DNA of 64,000 nt from Streptomyces sp. H27-H5 (GTDB lineage: Bacteria; Actinomycetota; Actinomycetes; Streptomycetales; Streptomycetaceae), in assembly GCF_026627505.1 (NCBI RefSeq), contig NZ_JAPNLK010000005.1, positions 1 to 64,000 on the forward strand. Reading direction: 5' to 3'. The position numbers were made by a program, and so were the translations under genes. Shown here one piece after another: positions 54,474-62,750 of the stretch (position 1 is the first letter of the stretch; each line of letters opens with the position of its first letter). The notes under the pieces are model-generated. The model searched no databases and was not told the DNA's origin. It was given only the letters and a program-made list of their open reading frames with translations.

Positions 54474-56030
54474 ATGAGCGACGGACAACCCCCCAACGGC
54501 TTCTGGGCCCAGGCGGCCGCCGACCCCGACCGCACGGTCCTGATCACCCCCGAGGGCGAGACGTGGACGGCGGCCCGCCTGCACGCCGACGTCAACCGGC
54601 TCGTCCACGGCCTGCGCGCGGCCGGCCTGGAGAAGGGCGACGTCTTCGCCGTCGTCCTCCCCAACGGCGTCGAGTTCTTCACCGCCTACCTCGCGGCCTC
54701 CCAGGCCGGTTTCTACCTCGTCCCGGTCAACCACCACCTCGTCGGCCCCGAGATCGCCTGGATCGTCTCCGACTCCGGCGCCAAGGTCCTGATCGCCCAC
54801 GAGCGCTTCGCCGACGCCGCCACCGCCGCGGCCGACGAGGCGGGCCTGCCCGCGAGCGGGCGCTACGCCGTCGGGACCGTCAAGGGCTTCCGCCCCTACG
54901 CGCACCTCCTCGACGGGCAGCCCGGAACACCCCCGTCGGACCGCACCCTCGGCTGGGTGATGAACTACACCTCCGGCACCACCGGTCGCCCGCGCGGCAT
55001 CCGCCGGCCGCTGCCCGGAAAGCTCCCGGAGGAGACGTACCTCGGCGGCTTCCTCGGCATCTTCGGCATCCGTCCCTTCGACGACAACGTCCACCTCGTC
55101 TGCTCGCCGCTCTACCACACGGCGGTCCTGCAGTTCGCCGGAGCCTCCCTGCACATCGGGCACCCGCTCGTCCTCATGGACAAGTGGACCCCGCGGGAGA
55201 TGCTGCGGCTCATCGACCACCACGCCTGCACCCACACGCACATGGTCCCCACCCAGTTCCACCGGCTCCTCGCACTGCCCCAGGAGGTCAAGGACGCGTA
55301 CGACGTGTCCTCCATGCGGCATGCCATCCACGGCGCCGCCCCCTGCCCCGACCACGTCAAACGGGCGATGATCGACTGGTGGGGCGGGTGCGTGGAGGAG
55401 TACTACGCGGCCAGCGAGGGCGGGGGCGCCTTCGCGACGGCCGAGGACTGGCTCAAGAGGCCGGGAACGGTCGGCAAGGCCTGGCCGATCAGCGAACTCG
55501 CCATCTTCGACGACGACGCGCGGCGGCTGGCCCCCGGCGAACTGGGGACCGTCTACATCAAGATGAACGCCGGCGGTTTCAGCTACCACAAGGACGAGGG
55601 CAAGACGCGCAAGAACCGCATCGGCGACTTCTTCACGGTCGGAGACCTCGGCCTGATGGACGAGGAGGGCTACCTCTTCCTCCGCGACCGCAAGATCGAC
55701 ATGATCATCTCGGGCGGCGTCAACATCTACCCGGCCGAGATCGAGTCCGCCCTGCTCACGCACCCCGCCGTCGCCGACGCCGCCGCCTTCGGCATCCCGC
55801 ACGCGGACTGGGGCGAGGAGGTCAAGGCCGTCATCGAACCCGCCGAGGGCTTCGAGGCGGGTGACGCGCTGGCCGCCGAGATCCTCCACCACTGCGAGCG
55901 GCAACTGGCCGGCTACAAGCGCCCCAAGAGCGTGGACTTCATCGAGACCATGCCGCGCGACCCCAACGGCAAGCTGTACAAGCGCCGGCTGCGCGACCCG
56001 TACTGGGAGGGCCAGGCGCGCGCGATGTGA
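54474..56030 (+). CDS. Acyl-CoA synthetase (AMP-forming)
   Basis: A 518-residue ANL-superfamily ligase. The phosphate loop reads NYTSGTTGRPRGIRRP (residues about 162-177), the A5-type motif YYAASEGGG near 306, the A7/A8 region DLGLMDEEGYLFLRDRKIDMIISGGVNIYPAEIE near 390-425 and the terminal Lys motif MPRDPNGKLYKRRLRD. It activates a carboxylic acid as acyl-adenylate and then a CoA thioester. The substrate class (fatty, sterol side chain, aryl) is not resolvable. It lies 33 bp after the nitronate monooxygenase gene. Confidence 0.9.
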   Translation: MSDGQPPNGFWAQAAADPDRTVLITPEGETWTAARLHADVNRLVHGLRAAGLEKGDVFAVVLPNGVEFFTAYLAASQAGFYLVPVNHHLVGPEIAWIVSDSGAKVLIAHERFADAATAAADEAGLPASGRYAVGTVKGFRPYAHLLDGQPGTPPSDRTLGWVMNYTSGTTGRPRGIRRPLPGKLPEETYLGGFLGIFGIRPFDDNVHLVCSPLYHTAVLQFAGASLHIGHPLVLMDKWTPREMLRLIDHHACTHTHMVPTQFHRLLALPQEVKDAYDVSSMRHAIHGAAPCPDHVKRAMIDWWGGCVEEYYAASEGGGAFATAEDWLKRPGTVGKAWPISELAIFDDDARRLAPGELGTVYIKMNAGGFSYHKDEGKTRKNRIGDFFTVGDLGLMDEEGYLFLRDRKIDMIISGGVNIYPAEIESALLTHPAVADAAAFGIPHADWGEEVKAVIEPAEGFEAGDALAAEILHHCERQLAGYKRPKSVDFIETMPRDPNGKLYKRRLRDPYWEGQARAM

Positions 56031-56212
56031 ACCGTCGGAGCCGTCCGCCGGGCCCCTGGCCGCCGCGAACCGTCCCCGGGCGTCGGCCGGGCGCCGGGGG
56101 CGGCCGTACGGTTGCTCGCCACGCCCGGGGATCTCGTGAGAAATGCCACGTCAAGGCCCTGAGGGCAGGGGTTGGGCCGCACCGGGCGGACAGTTCTGGC
56201 AACTTGGCTGAT

Positions 56213-57352
56213 ATGAGTACGGCAACGCACAGATCGCCCCTGACCGACTGGACCGTCGTGGTCCCCGTGGTGGCCCTGATCGCCCTCGTCTTCAGTTGGG
56301 GACGCGATCTGCCCGGACTCGCCGTGGTGCTCGTCTCCCTCTGCCTCGGCGGCGCCGTGCTCGCGGCGGTCCACCACGCCGAGGTCGTGGCCCACCGGGT
56401 GGGCGAACCGTTCGGTTCCCTGGTCCTCGCCGTCGCCGTCACCGTCATCGAAGTGGCGCTGATCGTCACGCTGATGGCCGACGGCGGCCCCAAGACCGCC
56501 TCCCTGGCCCGGGACACCGTCTTCGCGGCCGTCATGATCACCTGCAACGGCATCGTCGGCCTGTCCCTCCTCGTCGGAGCACTGCGCAACCGCGTCGCCG
56601 TCTTCAACGCCGAGGGCTCCGGCGCGGCCCTCGCCACCGTCGCCACCCTCGCCACCCTCAGCCTCGTGCTGCCCACCTTCACCACCTCGAAGCCGGGACC
56701 TGAGTTCTCCACCGCCCAGCTGACCTTCGCGGCCTGTGCCTCACTCGCCCTCTACGGCCTGTTCGTCGCCGTCCAGACGGTCCGTCACCGCGACTACTTC
56801 CTGCCCGTGGACACCAAGCGCCGCCGGGCGGAGGCGGCCCAGGCCGCGGCGGCCGCCGCCGCGGGCGAGGAGGACGAGCACGCGGCCCCGCCCACCTCCC
56901 GCGCCGCCCTCATCAGCCTCGGTCTGCTCCTCGTCGCCCTCGTCGCCGTCGTCGGGGACGCCAAGGCCGTCTCCCCGACCATCGAGCGCGGGGTCGCCAA
57001 CGCCGGACTGCCCAACGCCGTCGTCGGTGTGATCATCGCCCTGCTGGTACTGGCCCCCGAGACCCTGGCCGCCGTCCGCGCCGCCCGCCGCGACCGCGTA
57101 CAGACCAGCCTCAACCTCGCCTACGGCTCCGCGATCGCCAGCATCGGCCTGACCATCCCGGCCATCGCACTGGCCTCGATCTGGCTCTCCGGGCCGCTGC
57201 TGCTCGGCCTCGGCCCGATCCACATGGTGCTGCTCGCCCTCACCGTGGTGGTGAGCGCCCTCACCATCGTGCCCGGCCGGGCCACCCTACTCCAGGGCGG
57301 CGTCCACATCGTGCTGCTCGCCGCGTACCTGTTCCTCGCGGTCAGCCCCTGA
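56213..57352 (+). CDS. Calcium/cation:proton antiporter (ChaA/YfkE-type)
   Basis: A 379-residue membrane protein with about ten or eleven hydrophobic segments, the CaCA-superfamily arrangement of two inverted repeats. The first conserved repeat, VTVIEVALIVTLMADGG (about residues 76-92), and the second, VIIALLVLAPETLAAVRAA (about 270-288), carry the Glu residues used in cation transport. The middle loop is charged, Ala-rich and cytosolic. The best start is the ATG at 56213; it lacks a good ribosome site and may be leaderless. Its substrate is not fixed by sequence. Confidence 0.85.
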   Translation: MSTATHRSPLTDWTVVVPVVALIALVFSWGRDLPGLAVVLVSLCLGGAVLAAVHHAEVVAHRVGEPFGSLVLAVAVTVIEVALIVTLMADGGPKTASLARDTVFAAVMITCNGIVGLSLLVGALRNRVAVFNAEGSGAALATVATLATLSLVLPTFTTSKPGPEFSTAQLTFAACASLALYGLFVAVQTVRHRDYFLPVDTKRRRAEAAQAAAAAAAGEEDEHAAPPTSRAALISLGLLLVALVAVVGDAKAVSPTIERGVANAGLPNAVVGVIIALLVLAPETLAAVRAARRDRVQTSLNLAYGSAIASIGLTIPAIALASIWLSGPLLLGLGPIHMVLLALTVVVSALTIVPGRATLLQGGVHIVLLAAYLFLAVSP

Positions 57353-57368
57353 CCGGTCCGCGCGTGCC

Positions 57369-57405
57369 GCGGCCCCCGGGACGGACACACCGTCCCGGGG
57401 GCCGC
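57369..57405. terminator. Strong bidirectional hairpin terminator
   Basis: A perfect 16-bp GC stem (57369-57384 with 57390-57405, loop ACACA) lies between the convergent antiporter and acylase genes, 17 bp after the antiporter stop. Confidence 0.85.
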
Positions 57406-57420
57406 GCGGATCTCCGGGCG

Positions 57421-59856
57421 TCAGCGCCGCTCGCGCGGCCACACCACCCTCAGCCCCGGCGAGGTGAGGATGTCCCGCTCGCAGTACCGCGCCTTCACCC
57501 ACCGCTCCCGCGAGAACAGCGCGGTCTGGTCCGCGTGGTACGGGGAGTTCGGGTTCGAGGACTGGCTGTACGTCAGCAGCGTGCGCGCCACCGGGCAGCC
57601 ACTGCCGTCCCAACCGACCGCCTGCATGTGGCTGGAGCCGTGCGCGACCTCCGGATAGCCACCGCCCGACGCGTTCCACGGCGCCTCGATCTTGTTCCAG
57701 ACCCCCAGCGCCTCGGTGCCGCCGCCGACCGGCAGCCTGCGGCCGTCGCGCACCACGAACTGGTGCTCGCCCAGCGGGGCGTCCAGGGCGATCCCCGCCG
57801 TCCTCAACTCCACGACCGTGTCCGCGAGCGCCCTGCCGACACCGGGCGCCGCACGGTTCAACGTGTGCGGCGTGCGCACCGGATCGGCCACCGAGAACGG
57901 CACCGACCACAGCTCCCTGGCCGGGGTGCTCGCCGTGAGCCTGCGCCAGAACCGGTCGAAGAGCAGTGCGCCCCGACTGGAGCTGTTCGCCGTGCGGTCC
58001 CAGCCCGCCAGCACCCCGCAGGCCGCCGAGACGTCCACCGCCGCACCGTCGCTTCCCCTCGCCGTGCCCCCGGGCAGGGCCGCACACGCCTTCGCCGCCT
58101 CGGCCGCCGCCAGGTCGCCGGCCGGGACCCGGTTCGCGTACTGCTGCCGCTCCAGATCGGCCACCGTCAGCCGCCCCTTCGCGGCCATCGCCGCCACGTC
58201 CTCCAGCGCGCCGCGCGTACGCAGCGAGCGCGGACCGGTGGCCGTGCCCCAGATCCGCTCGTACCCGGTCAGCGGCCGGTCCGCGTTGGCGAGCCAGGCG
58301 CTGTCGTTGGAGTTCTCGGCGTACGGGGCGTCACGCAGCGTCGGCGCCCGGCCCGGGCCGAACACCCCCGGCTGTACCGCGTCCGGGTCCGAGCCGAGCG
58401 CGCACGCGCCGCGCGAGCCGTCCAGCACGGCCAGCCCCGAGGACGGGTACGTGGCCCGGCCGAGCGGGGTGGAACAGTGCGCGGCGAGTTCGTCGGTGAT
58501 CCGCGGCAGCACCTGGCTCTGCGTGAAGAGGGTGCCGCCCGCCGAGTCCGCGGCGATCGTGTTGACCCAGGGCAGCCCCTGGGTGCGCCTCAGGGCGTCC
58601 TGGATCCCGGCGACCGAACGGGCCTTGCCCAGGGCGAGTGTGGTGTCGGAGCCGCGCAGGTTCCGGGAGTTGGGGTCGTTCAGCGCGTACGCCGTCGTCC
58701 TCGTCCAGGGCAGCGGCAGTCCCGCGCCGAGGTCCGCGACGACGGGCCCGTACCGGGTCCACCACTGGCTGCGGGTGACGGACGCCCCGCCCGCGACCGG
58801 GACGGTGACCTTCCGCTCGGTCATCCTCTCCGGTTCGCCGTCGACCAGGTAGGACGTGGGGTCGGCCGGGTCGAGGGCCAACTGGTGCAGATTGACCGGG
58901 GTTCCGGTGGCGACGGTGTTGCTCCACGCCACCTTGTCGTTGAAGCCGATGTTCACCACGGCGTTGCCGAGCAGCGAGGCACCGGAGACGTTGAGCTCGC
59001 CGGGGATGGTCTGCTGCGACTGCCAGAACCGTCGGCCGCCCTGCCAGGGGTAGTGCGGATTGCCCAGGAGCAGACCGCTCCCGGAGGCCGTCGTGGAACC
59101 GGCGAAGGCCACCGCGTTGGACCCCATGTCGTACCGGCCGGTGTCGAAGAACCGGCGCGCCGCCTCGGCGGCGGACGCCGGATCGACCTCCGGTCCGGGC
59201 TGCGCGCGGGCGCTCGCGCCGGGCGGCCTCGCCCCCGCGATGCCGTCGACGGCGCGCCCCTCGCCGCCGAGGACCGAGACCGCGAAACCGCGCGCGGCCA
59301 CGTCGGTGGCGGTGACCGGGCGCACCCAGCCCGCGCCCTTGCAGGCCGGGTCGGTGATCTTGTTCTGGGCCAGCCAGGCGTTGTACCCGGCGGCCCATCC
59401 CCTCATCAGCTCCCGGACCTCCTTGCCGGGACCCGCCGGAGCCGGGGTGGCCAACAGCTTCTCCACGGTGCCGGAGTCCCGGACCCCCTTGAAGTACAGG
59501 TCGCCGGTCAGGTTCGTGGTCGCCGAGGACAGCGAGCCGTCGGGCACGGCGTCCGGGCCGAACCAGCGCGAGCGCTCCCCGGACACGGTCAGGAACCCGT
59601 CCGCGAGCACGCAGACCTGGTCGGCGGCCTGGGCCCAACCGGTGCCGAAACCGAGGTGCGCGTAGTCCCGGGCCAGGATGTGGGGGATGCCGTTCTCGGT
59701 GTAGCGGATGACGGCGGACAGACCGCCGCCGGACGGACCGCGCTCGACGTCGGCCGAGGCCGCGGCCGCGGCCTGGGGCAACGCGGCCGCGGCGGCGAGC
59801 AGCGCGGCCCCGACGAGGGCGACGCGACGACGTAAGGGACGGGTGCGGATGTGCAA
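57421..59856 (-). CDS. Secreted penicillin-acylase-family Ntn hydrolase
   Basis: An 811-residue Ntn hydrolase similar to aculeacin A acylase, penicillin acylases and acyl-homoserine-lactone acylases. A basic signal segment (RTRPLRRRVALVGAALL) lies at about residues 5-21 and the acidic alpha chain follows. The Gly-Ser processing site and nucleophile are in YDMGSNAVAFAGSTTASG (near residue 240), with LLLGNPHYPW next. It is expected to be exported, self-cleaved and to release an acyl group from an amide. I chose the TTG at 59856, which has GGGAGG 5 bp ahead; an ATG at 59931 is the alternative. It is divergent from an acyl ligase. Confidence 0.88.
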   Translation of the reverse strand: MHIRTRPLRRRVALVGAALLAAAAALPQAAAAASADVERGPSGGGLSAVIRYTENGIPHILARDYAHLGFGTGWAQAADQVCVLADGFLTVSGERSRWFGPDAVPDGSLSSATTNLTGDLYFKGVRDSGTVEKLLATPAPAGPGKEVRELMRGWAAGYNAWLAQNKITDPACKGAGWVRPVTATDVAARGFAVSVLGGEGRAVDGIAGARPPGASARAQPGPEVDPASAAEAARRFFDTGRYDMGSNAVAFAGSTTASGSGLLLGNPHYPWQGGRRFWQSQQTIPGELNVSGASLLGNAVVNIGFNDKVAWSNTVATGTPVNLHQLALDPADPTSYLVDGEPERMTERKVTVPVAGGASVTRSQWWTRYGPVVADLGAGLPLPWTRTTAYALNDPNSRNLRGSDTTLALGKARSVAGIQDALRRTQGLPWVNTIAADSAGGTLFTQSQVLPRITDELAAHCSTPLGRATYPSSGLAVLDGSRGACALGSDPDAVQPGVFGPGRAPTLRDAPYAENSNDSAWLANADRPLTGYERIWGTATGPRSLRTRGALEDVAAMAAKGRLTVADLERQQYANRVPAGDLAAAEAAKACAALPGGTARGSDGAAVDVSAACGVLAGWDRTANSSSRGALLFDRFWRRLTASTPARELWSVPFSVADPVRTPHTLNRAAPGVGRALADTVVELRTAGIALDAPLGEHQFVVRDGRRLPVGGGTEALGVWNKIEAPWNASGGGYPEVAHGSSHMQAVGWDGSGCPVARTLLTYSQSSNPNSPYHADQTALFSRERWVKARYCERDILTSPGLRVVWPRERR

Positions 59857-60013
59857 CGTACCTCCCAAGTGGCCTGTGCTGGGGCGTGATTGCCCGTGAA
59901 ACAGGCGGTGCTTGCGTGCCCCCACACTCATGCAGGCCACCCGACGATCTGTCAACGTCCCGTTTGGTATCCCGGTTGTTGACCTCGGGTGGGGGAGGGG
60001 GAAGGATCGCGCC

Positions 60014-61609
60014 ATGACGCCACAGGGAGCCATGACGCCGGACGGGGCCGTGACGCCGGGGGACGCCTCGACCGCCGCGAATGCCGCGACGACCGGGGGG
60101 TCGGGGCGAGCGATCCGAGAGAACACGGTCGACGGGCTGCTCCGCGACAGCGCCCTGCGGGTCCCCGACCGGGTGGCACTGCGCTACCGCGAGCGGACCT
60201 GGACGTACGCGGAACTCGACGCGGCCGTCACCACCGGCGCCGCCGTGCTGCGCGAGCGGTACGGCCTGGCCGCCGGCGACCGGGTCGCGACCTACGCCCA
60301 CAACTGCGACGCCTACGTCCTCGCCTTCCTTGCCTGCGCACGTGCCGGGCTCACGCACGTCCCCGTCAACCAGAACCTCACCGGCGAGGACCTCGCGTAC
60401 ATCCTGGGGAACTGCGCGAGCGCGCTCGTGCTCGCCGACCCGGACCTCGCCGGCCGGATCCCCGCCGGACACGCCGTGCGCGCCCTGCGCGACACCCCGG
60501 ACTCCTTCCTCGCGGACCTGGCCGAGCCGCTGCCCTTCGTCCCGGACCGGACCGCGGACGCCGTGGTGCAACTGCTCTACACCTCCGGGACCACCGCCCT
60601 GCCCAAGGGCGCGATGATGACCCACCGCGCGCTGGCGCACGAGTACGAGAGCGCCATCGTCGCCCTGGACCTGGTCGAGACGGACCGGCCCGTGCACTCG
60701 CTGCCCCTCTACCACTCGGCGCAGACGCACGTGTTCCTGCTGCCCTACCTGGCCGTGGGCGCGGAGAACACCGTCCTCGACGCGCCGGTCGCGCAGGAGA
60801 TCCTCGACCTGGTGGAGACGGGCCGGGCGGACAGTGTCTTCGCCCCGCCGACGGTGTGGATCGCGCTGGCCAACCACCCCGGGTTCGACCGGCGGGACCT
60901 GGGCGCGCTGCGCAAGGCCTACTACGGGGCCTCGATCATGCCGGTGCCCGTCCTGGAACGGCTGCGGGCGCGACTGCCCGGGCTCGCGTTCTACAACTGC
61001 TTCGGGCAGAGCGAGATCGGCCCGCTGGCCACGGTGCTGGGACCGGACGAACACGAGGGCCGGATGGACTCGTGCGGGCGACCCGTGCGCCACGTCGAGG
61101 CCAAGGTCGTCGACGAGGACGGAGCCGACGTCGCGGACGGGGTCGCGGGCGAGGTGGTCTACCGCTCGCCGCAGTTGTGCCTCGGCTACTGGAACGACCC
61201 CGAGGCGACCGCGAAGGCCTTCCGGGGCGGCTGGTTCCGCTCCGGGGACCTCGCCGTACGGGACGCGGAGGGCTACTTCACCGTCGTCGACCGGGTGAAG
61301 GACGTCATCAACTCGGGCGGGGTGCTGGTCGCCTCCCGTCAGGTGGAGGACGTCCTGTACACCCACCCCGGGGTGGCGGAGGCGGCCGTCGTCGGCCTGC
61401 CCGACGAGCGGTGGATCGAGGCGGTCACGGCGGTGGTGGTGCCGCGCGGGGAGGTCACGGAGGCGGAGGTGATGGCGTACGCCCGCGAGAAGCTCGCGCA
61501 CTTCAAGGCCCCCAAGCGGGTGCTCTTCGTGGACGCGCTGCCCCGCAACGCCAGCGGCAAGATCCTCAAGAGGGAACTCCGGGACCGCTTCGGCGGCCAG
61601 GGCGTCTGA
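60014..61609 (+). CDS. AMP-forming acyl-CoA ligase
   Basis: A 531-residue ANL ligase. The phosphate loop reads LLYTSGTTALPKGAMM (residues about 194-209). NCFGQSEIGPLA is near 332, the hinge region GDLAVRDAEGYFTVVDRVKDVINSGGVLVASRQVE is near 411-445 and the terminal lysine lies in RNASGKILKRELRD. It forms CoA thioesters from an unknown carboxylate, possibly fatty or aromatic. The N-terminus is a triple six-residue repeat (MTPQGA, MTPDGA, VTPGDA), each beginning with a possible start codon. ATG at 60014 was kept for its GGAAGGA site. It is divergent from the acylase, so an acylase-released acid could be its substrate (inference). Confidence 0.9.
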   Translation: MTPQGAMTPDGAVTPGDASTAANAATTGGSGRAIRENTVDGLLRDSALRVPDRVALRYRERTWTYAELDAAVTTGAAVLRERYGLAAGDRVATYAHNCDAYVLAFLACARAGLTHVPVNQNLTGEDLAYILGNCASALVLADPDLAGRIPAGHAVRALRDTPDSFLADLAEPLPFVPDRTADAVVQLLYTSGTTALPKGAMMTHRALAHEYESAIVALDLVETDRPVHSLPLYHSAQTHVFLLPYLAVGAENTVLDAPVAQEILDLVETGRADSVFAPPTVWIALANHPGFDRRDLGALRKAYYGASIMPVPVLERLRARLPGLAFYNCFGQSEIGPLATVLGPDEHEGRMDSCGRPVRHVEAKVVDEDGADVADGVAGEVVYRSPQLCLGYWNDPEATAKAFRGGWFRSGDLAVRDAEGYFTVVDRVKDVINSGGVLVASRQVEDVLYTHPGVAEAAVVGLPDERWIEAVTAVVVPRGEVTEAEVMAYAREKLAHFKAPKRVLFVDALPRNASGKILKRELRDRFGGQGV

Positions 61610-61800
61610 CGGCCGGCGCGCGGCGGGCCGGGGCGACGGACGGGGCGGCGGGCGGGGCGCGTGGCCCTGGCACACCGCACGCGATCAGCGGTCCTGCCCT
61701 GGCTGCTCGGTTACGGCGGCACGAGCCTGCCGCGCTGCGTGCGGGCCCGCCGGGCACGCCGCAGGGAGGGGCGCGGCGGGGGCCGCGGCGCGGACGCCGT

Positions 61801-62628
61801 CTACTCCGGCGGAAGGCCCGAGCGGTGGAGCCGGCGCAGGGTGAGGCGTTCGTGGAGCAGGCGGCCGACGAGGGCGCCGCCGTACACCACGAAGCCGACC
61901 CCGACCAGCCAGGATTGGACGACGAGCAGGGTGCCGAAGGGGCCGTAGGTCACCGCGTTCGAGGCGATCAGCGGGGAGAACACCAGCTGCGAGAAGACCC
62001 GGAGACCGAGCAGGCCGATGCTGGTGGCCACCGCTCCCGGGAGCAGGGCGCGCCAGCGGACGCGTCCTCCCAGCAGGAGCCGCTGGGAGGACCAGAAGAA
62101 CAGCACGGTGCCCGCCAGGTCGGTGATCGTGCCGACCAGGCTGCCGAGCACGTCGTGCGGCGGGGAGGGGATCCCGACGAGCATCGCGAGGTAGCAGACC
62201 AGCAGGGCGAGCCACACCACGTGCCGCCACATGGTGTGCCAGCGGGCCGTGGGCAGGTCCCACACCTTCTCGTACCCGGTCTGCACGGCCGAGCCGAACG
62301 TCAGGCCGAACACGGCGAGCGCGGCGAGCCCGAAGGCCGTCGTCCGCTCCAGTGCCAGATCGGCGGATCCGAACAGCACCTCGACCCGGGCCCGCGAGGA
62401 AGCCGTCACGCCCAGCGCCTGGCCCAGCCAGCGGCCGAAGCCGTAACCACTGCCGGGGGCGGCGGCCGCGACGACCACCAGCAGCGGCACCAGCGTGAGG
62501 AACCCGAGGGCGGCGAAGCCCATCGCCCGGTGCATCAGCTCCATCTGACGACCCCGGCTCCAGGCCAGACCGGCGAGGGAGGCCTGGAGGCGGTCGTGCA
62601 GCGGCCGGGGCTTCGGGGTCACGCACAC
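61801..62628 (-). CDS. YihY/virulence factor BrkB-family membrane protein
   Basis: A 275-residue protein of the YihY/BrkB (former ribonuclease BN) family, with about six hydrophobic helices. Conserved segments are AMGFAALGFLTLVPLLVVVAA at residues 38-58 and the VQTGYEKVWDLP motif near 110. WLVGVGFVVYGGALVGRLLHERL is at the C-terminus. Its role is not well defined; it is not an RNase. The GTG at 62628 has a weak site; the GTG two codons downstream (62622) is equally possible. Confidence 0.87.
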   Translation of the reverse strand: MCVTPKPRPLHDRLQASLAGLAWSRGRQMELMHRAMGFAALGFLTLVPLLVVVAAAAPGSGYGFGRWLGQALGVTASSRARVEVLFGSADLALERTTAFGLAALAVFGLTFGSAVQTGYEKVWDLPTARWHTMWRHVVWLALLVCYLAMLVGIPSPPHDVLGSLVGTITDLAGTVLFFWSSQRLLLGGRVRWRALLPGAVATSIGLLGLRVFSQLVFSPLIASNAVTYGPFGTLLVVQSWLVGVGFVVYGGALVGRLLHERLTLRRLHRSGLPPE

Positions 62629-62750
62629 TGGCCTACCCGGGAGGACCGGGGGCCCTCCCGCGCGCACCCGCAAGTGGGCCCGAAGGGGTGGTTTCCGGCC
62701 TCCACGCGGCTGACGGGGCCGCGCGGCCCCGCGCCGAGCCGTCCCGGTGC

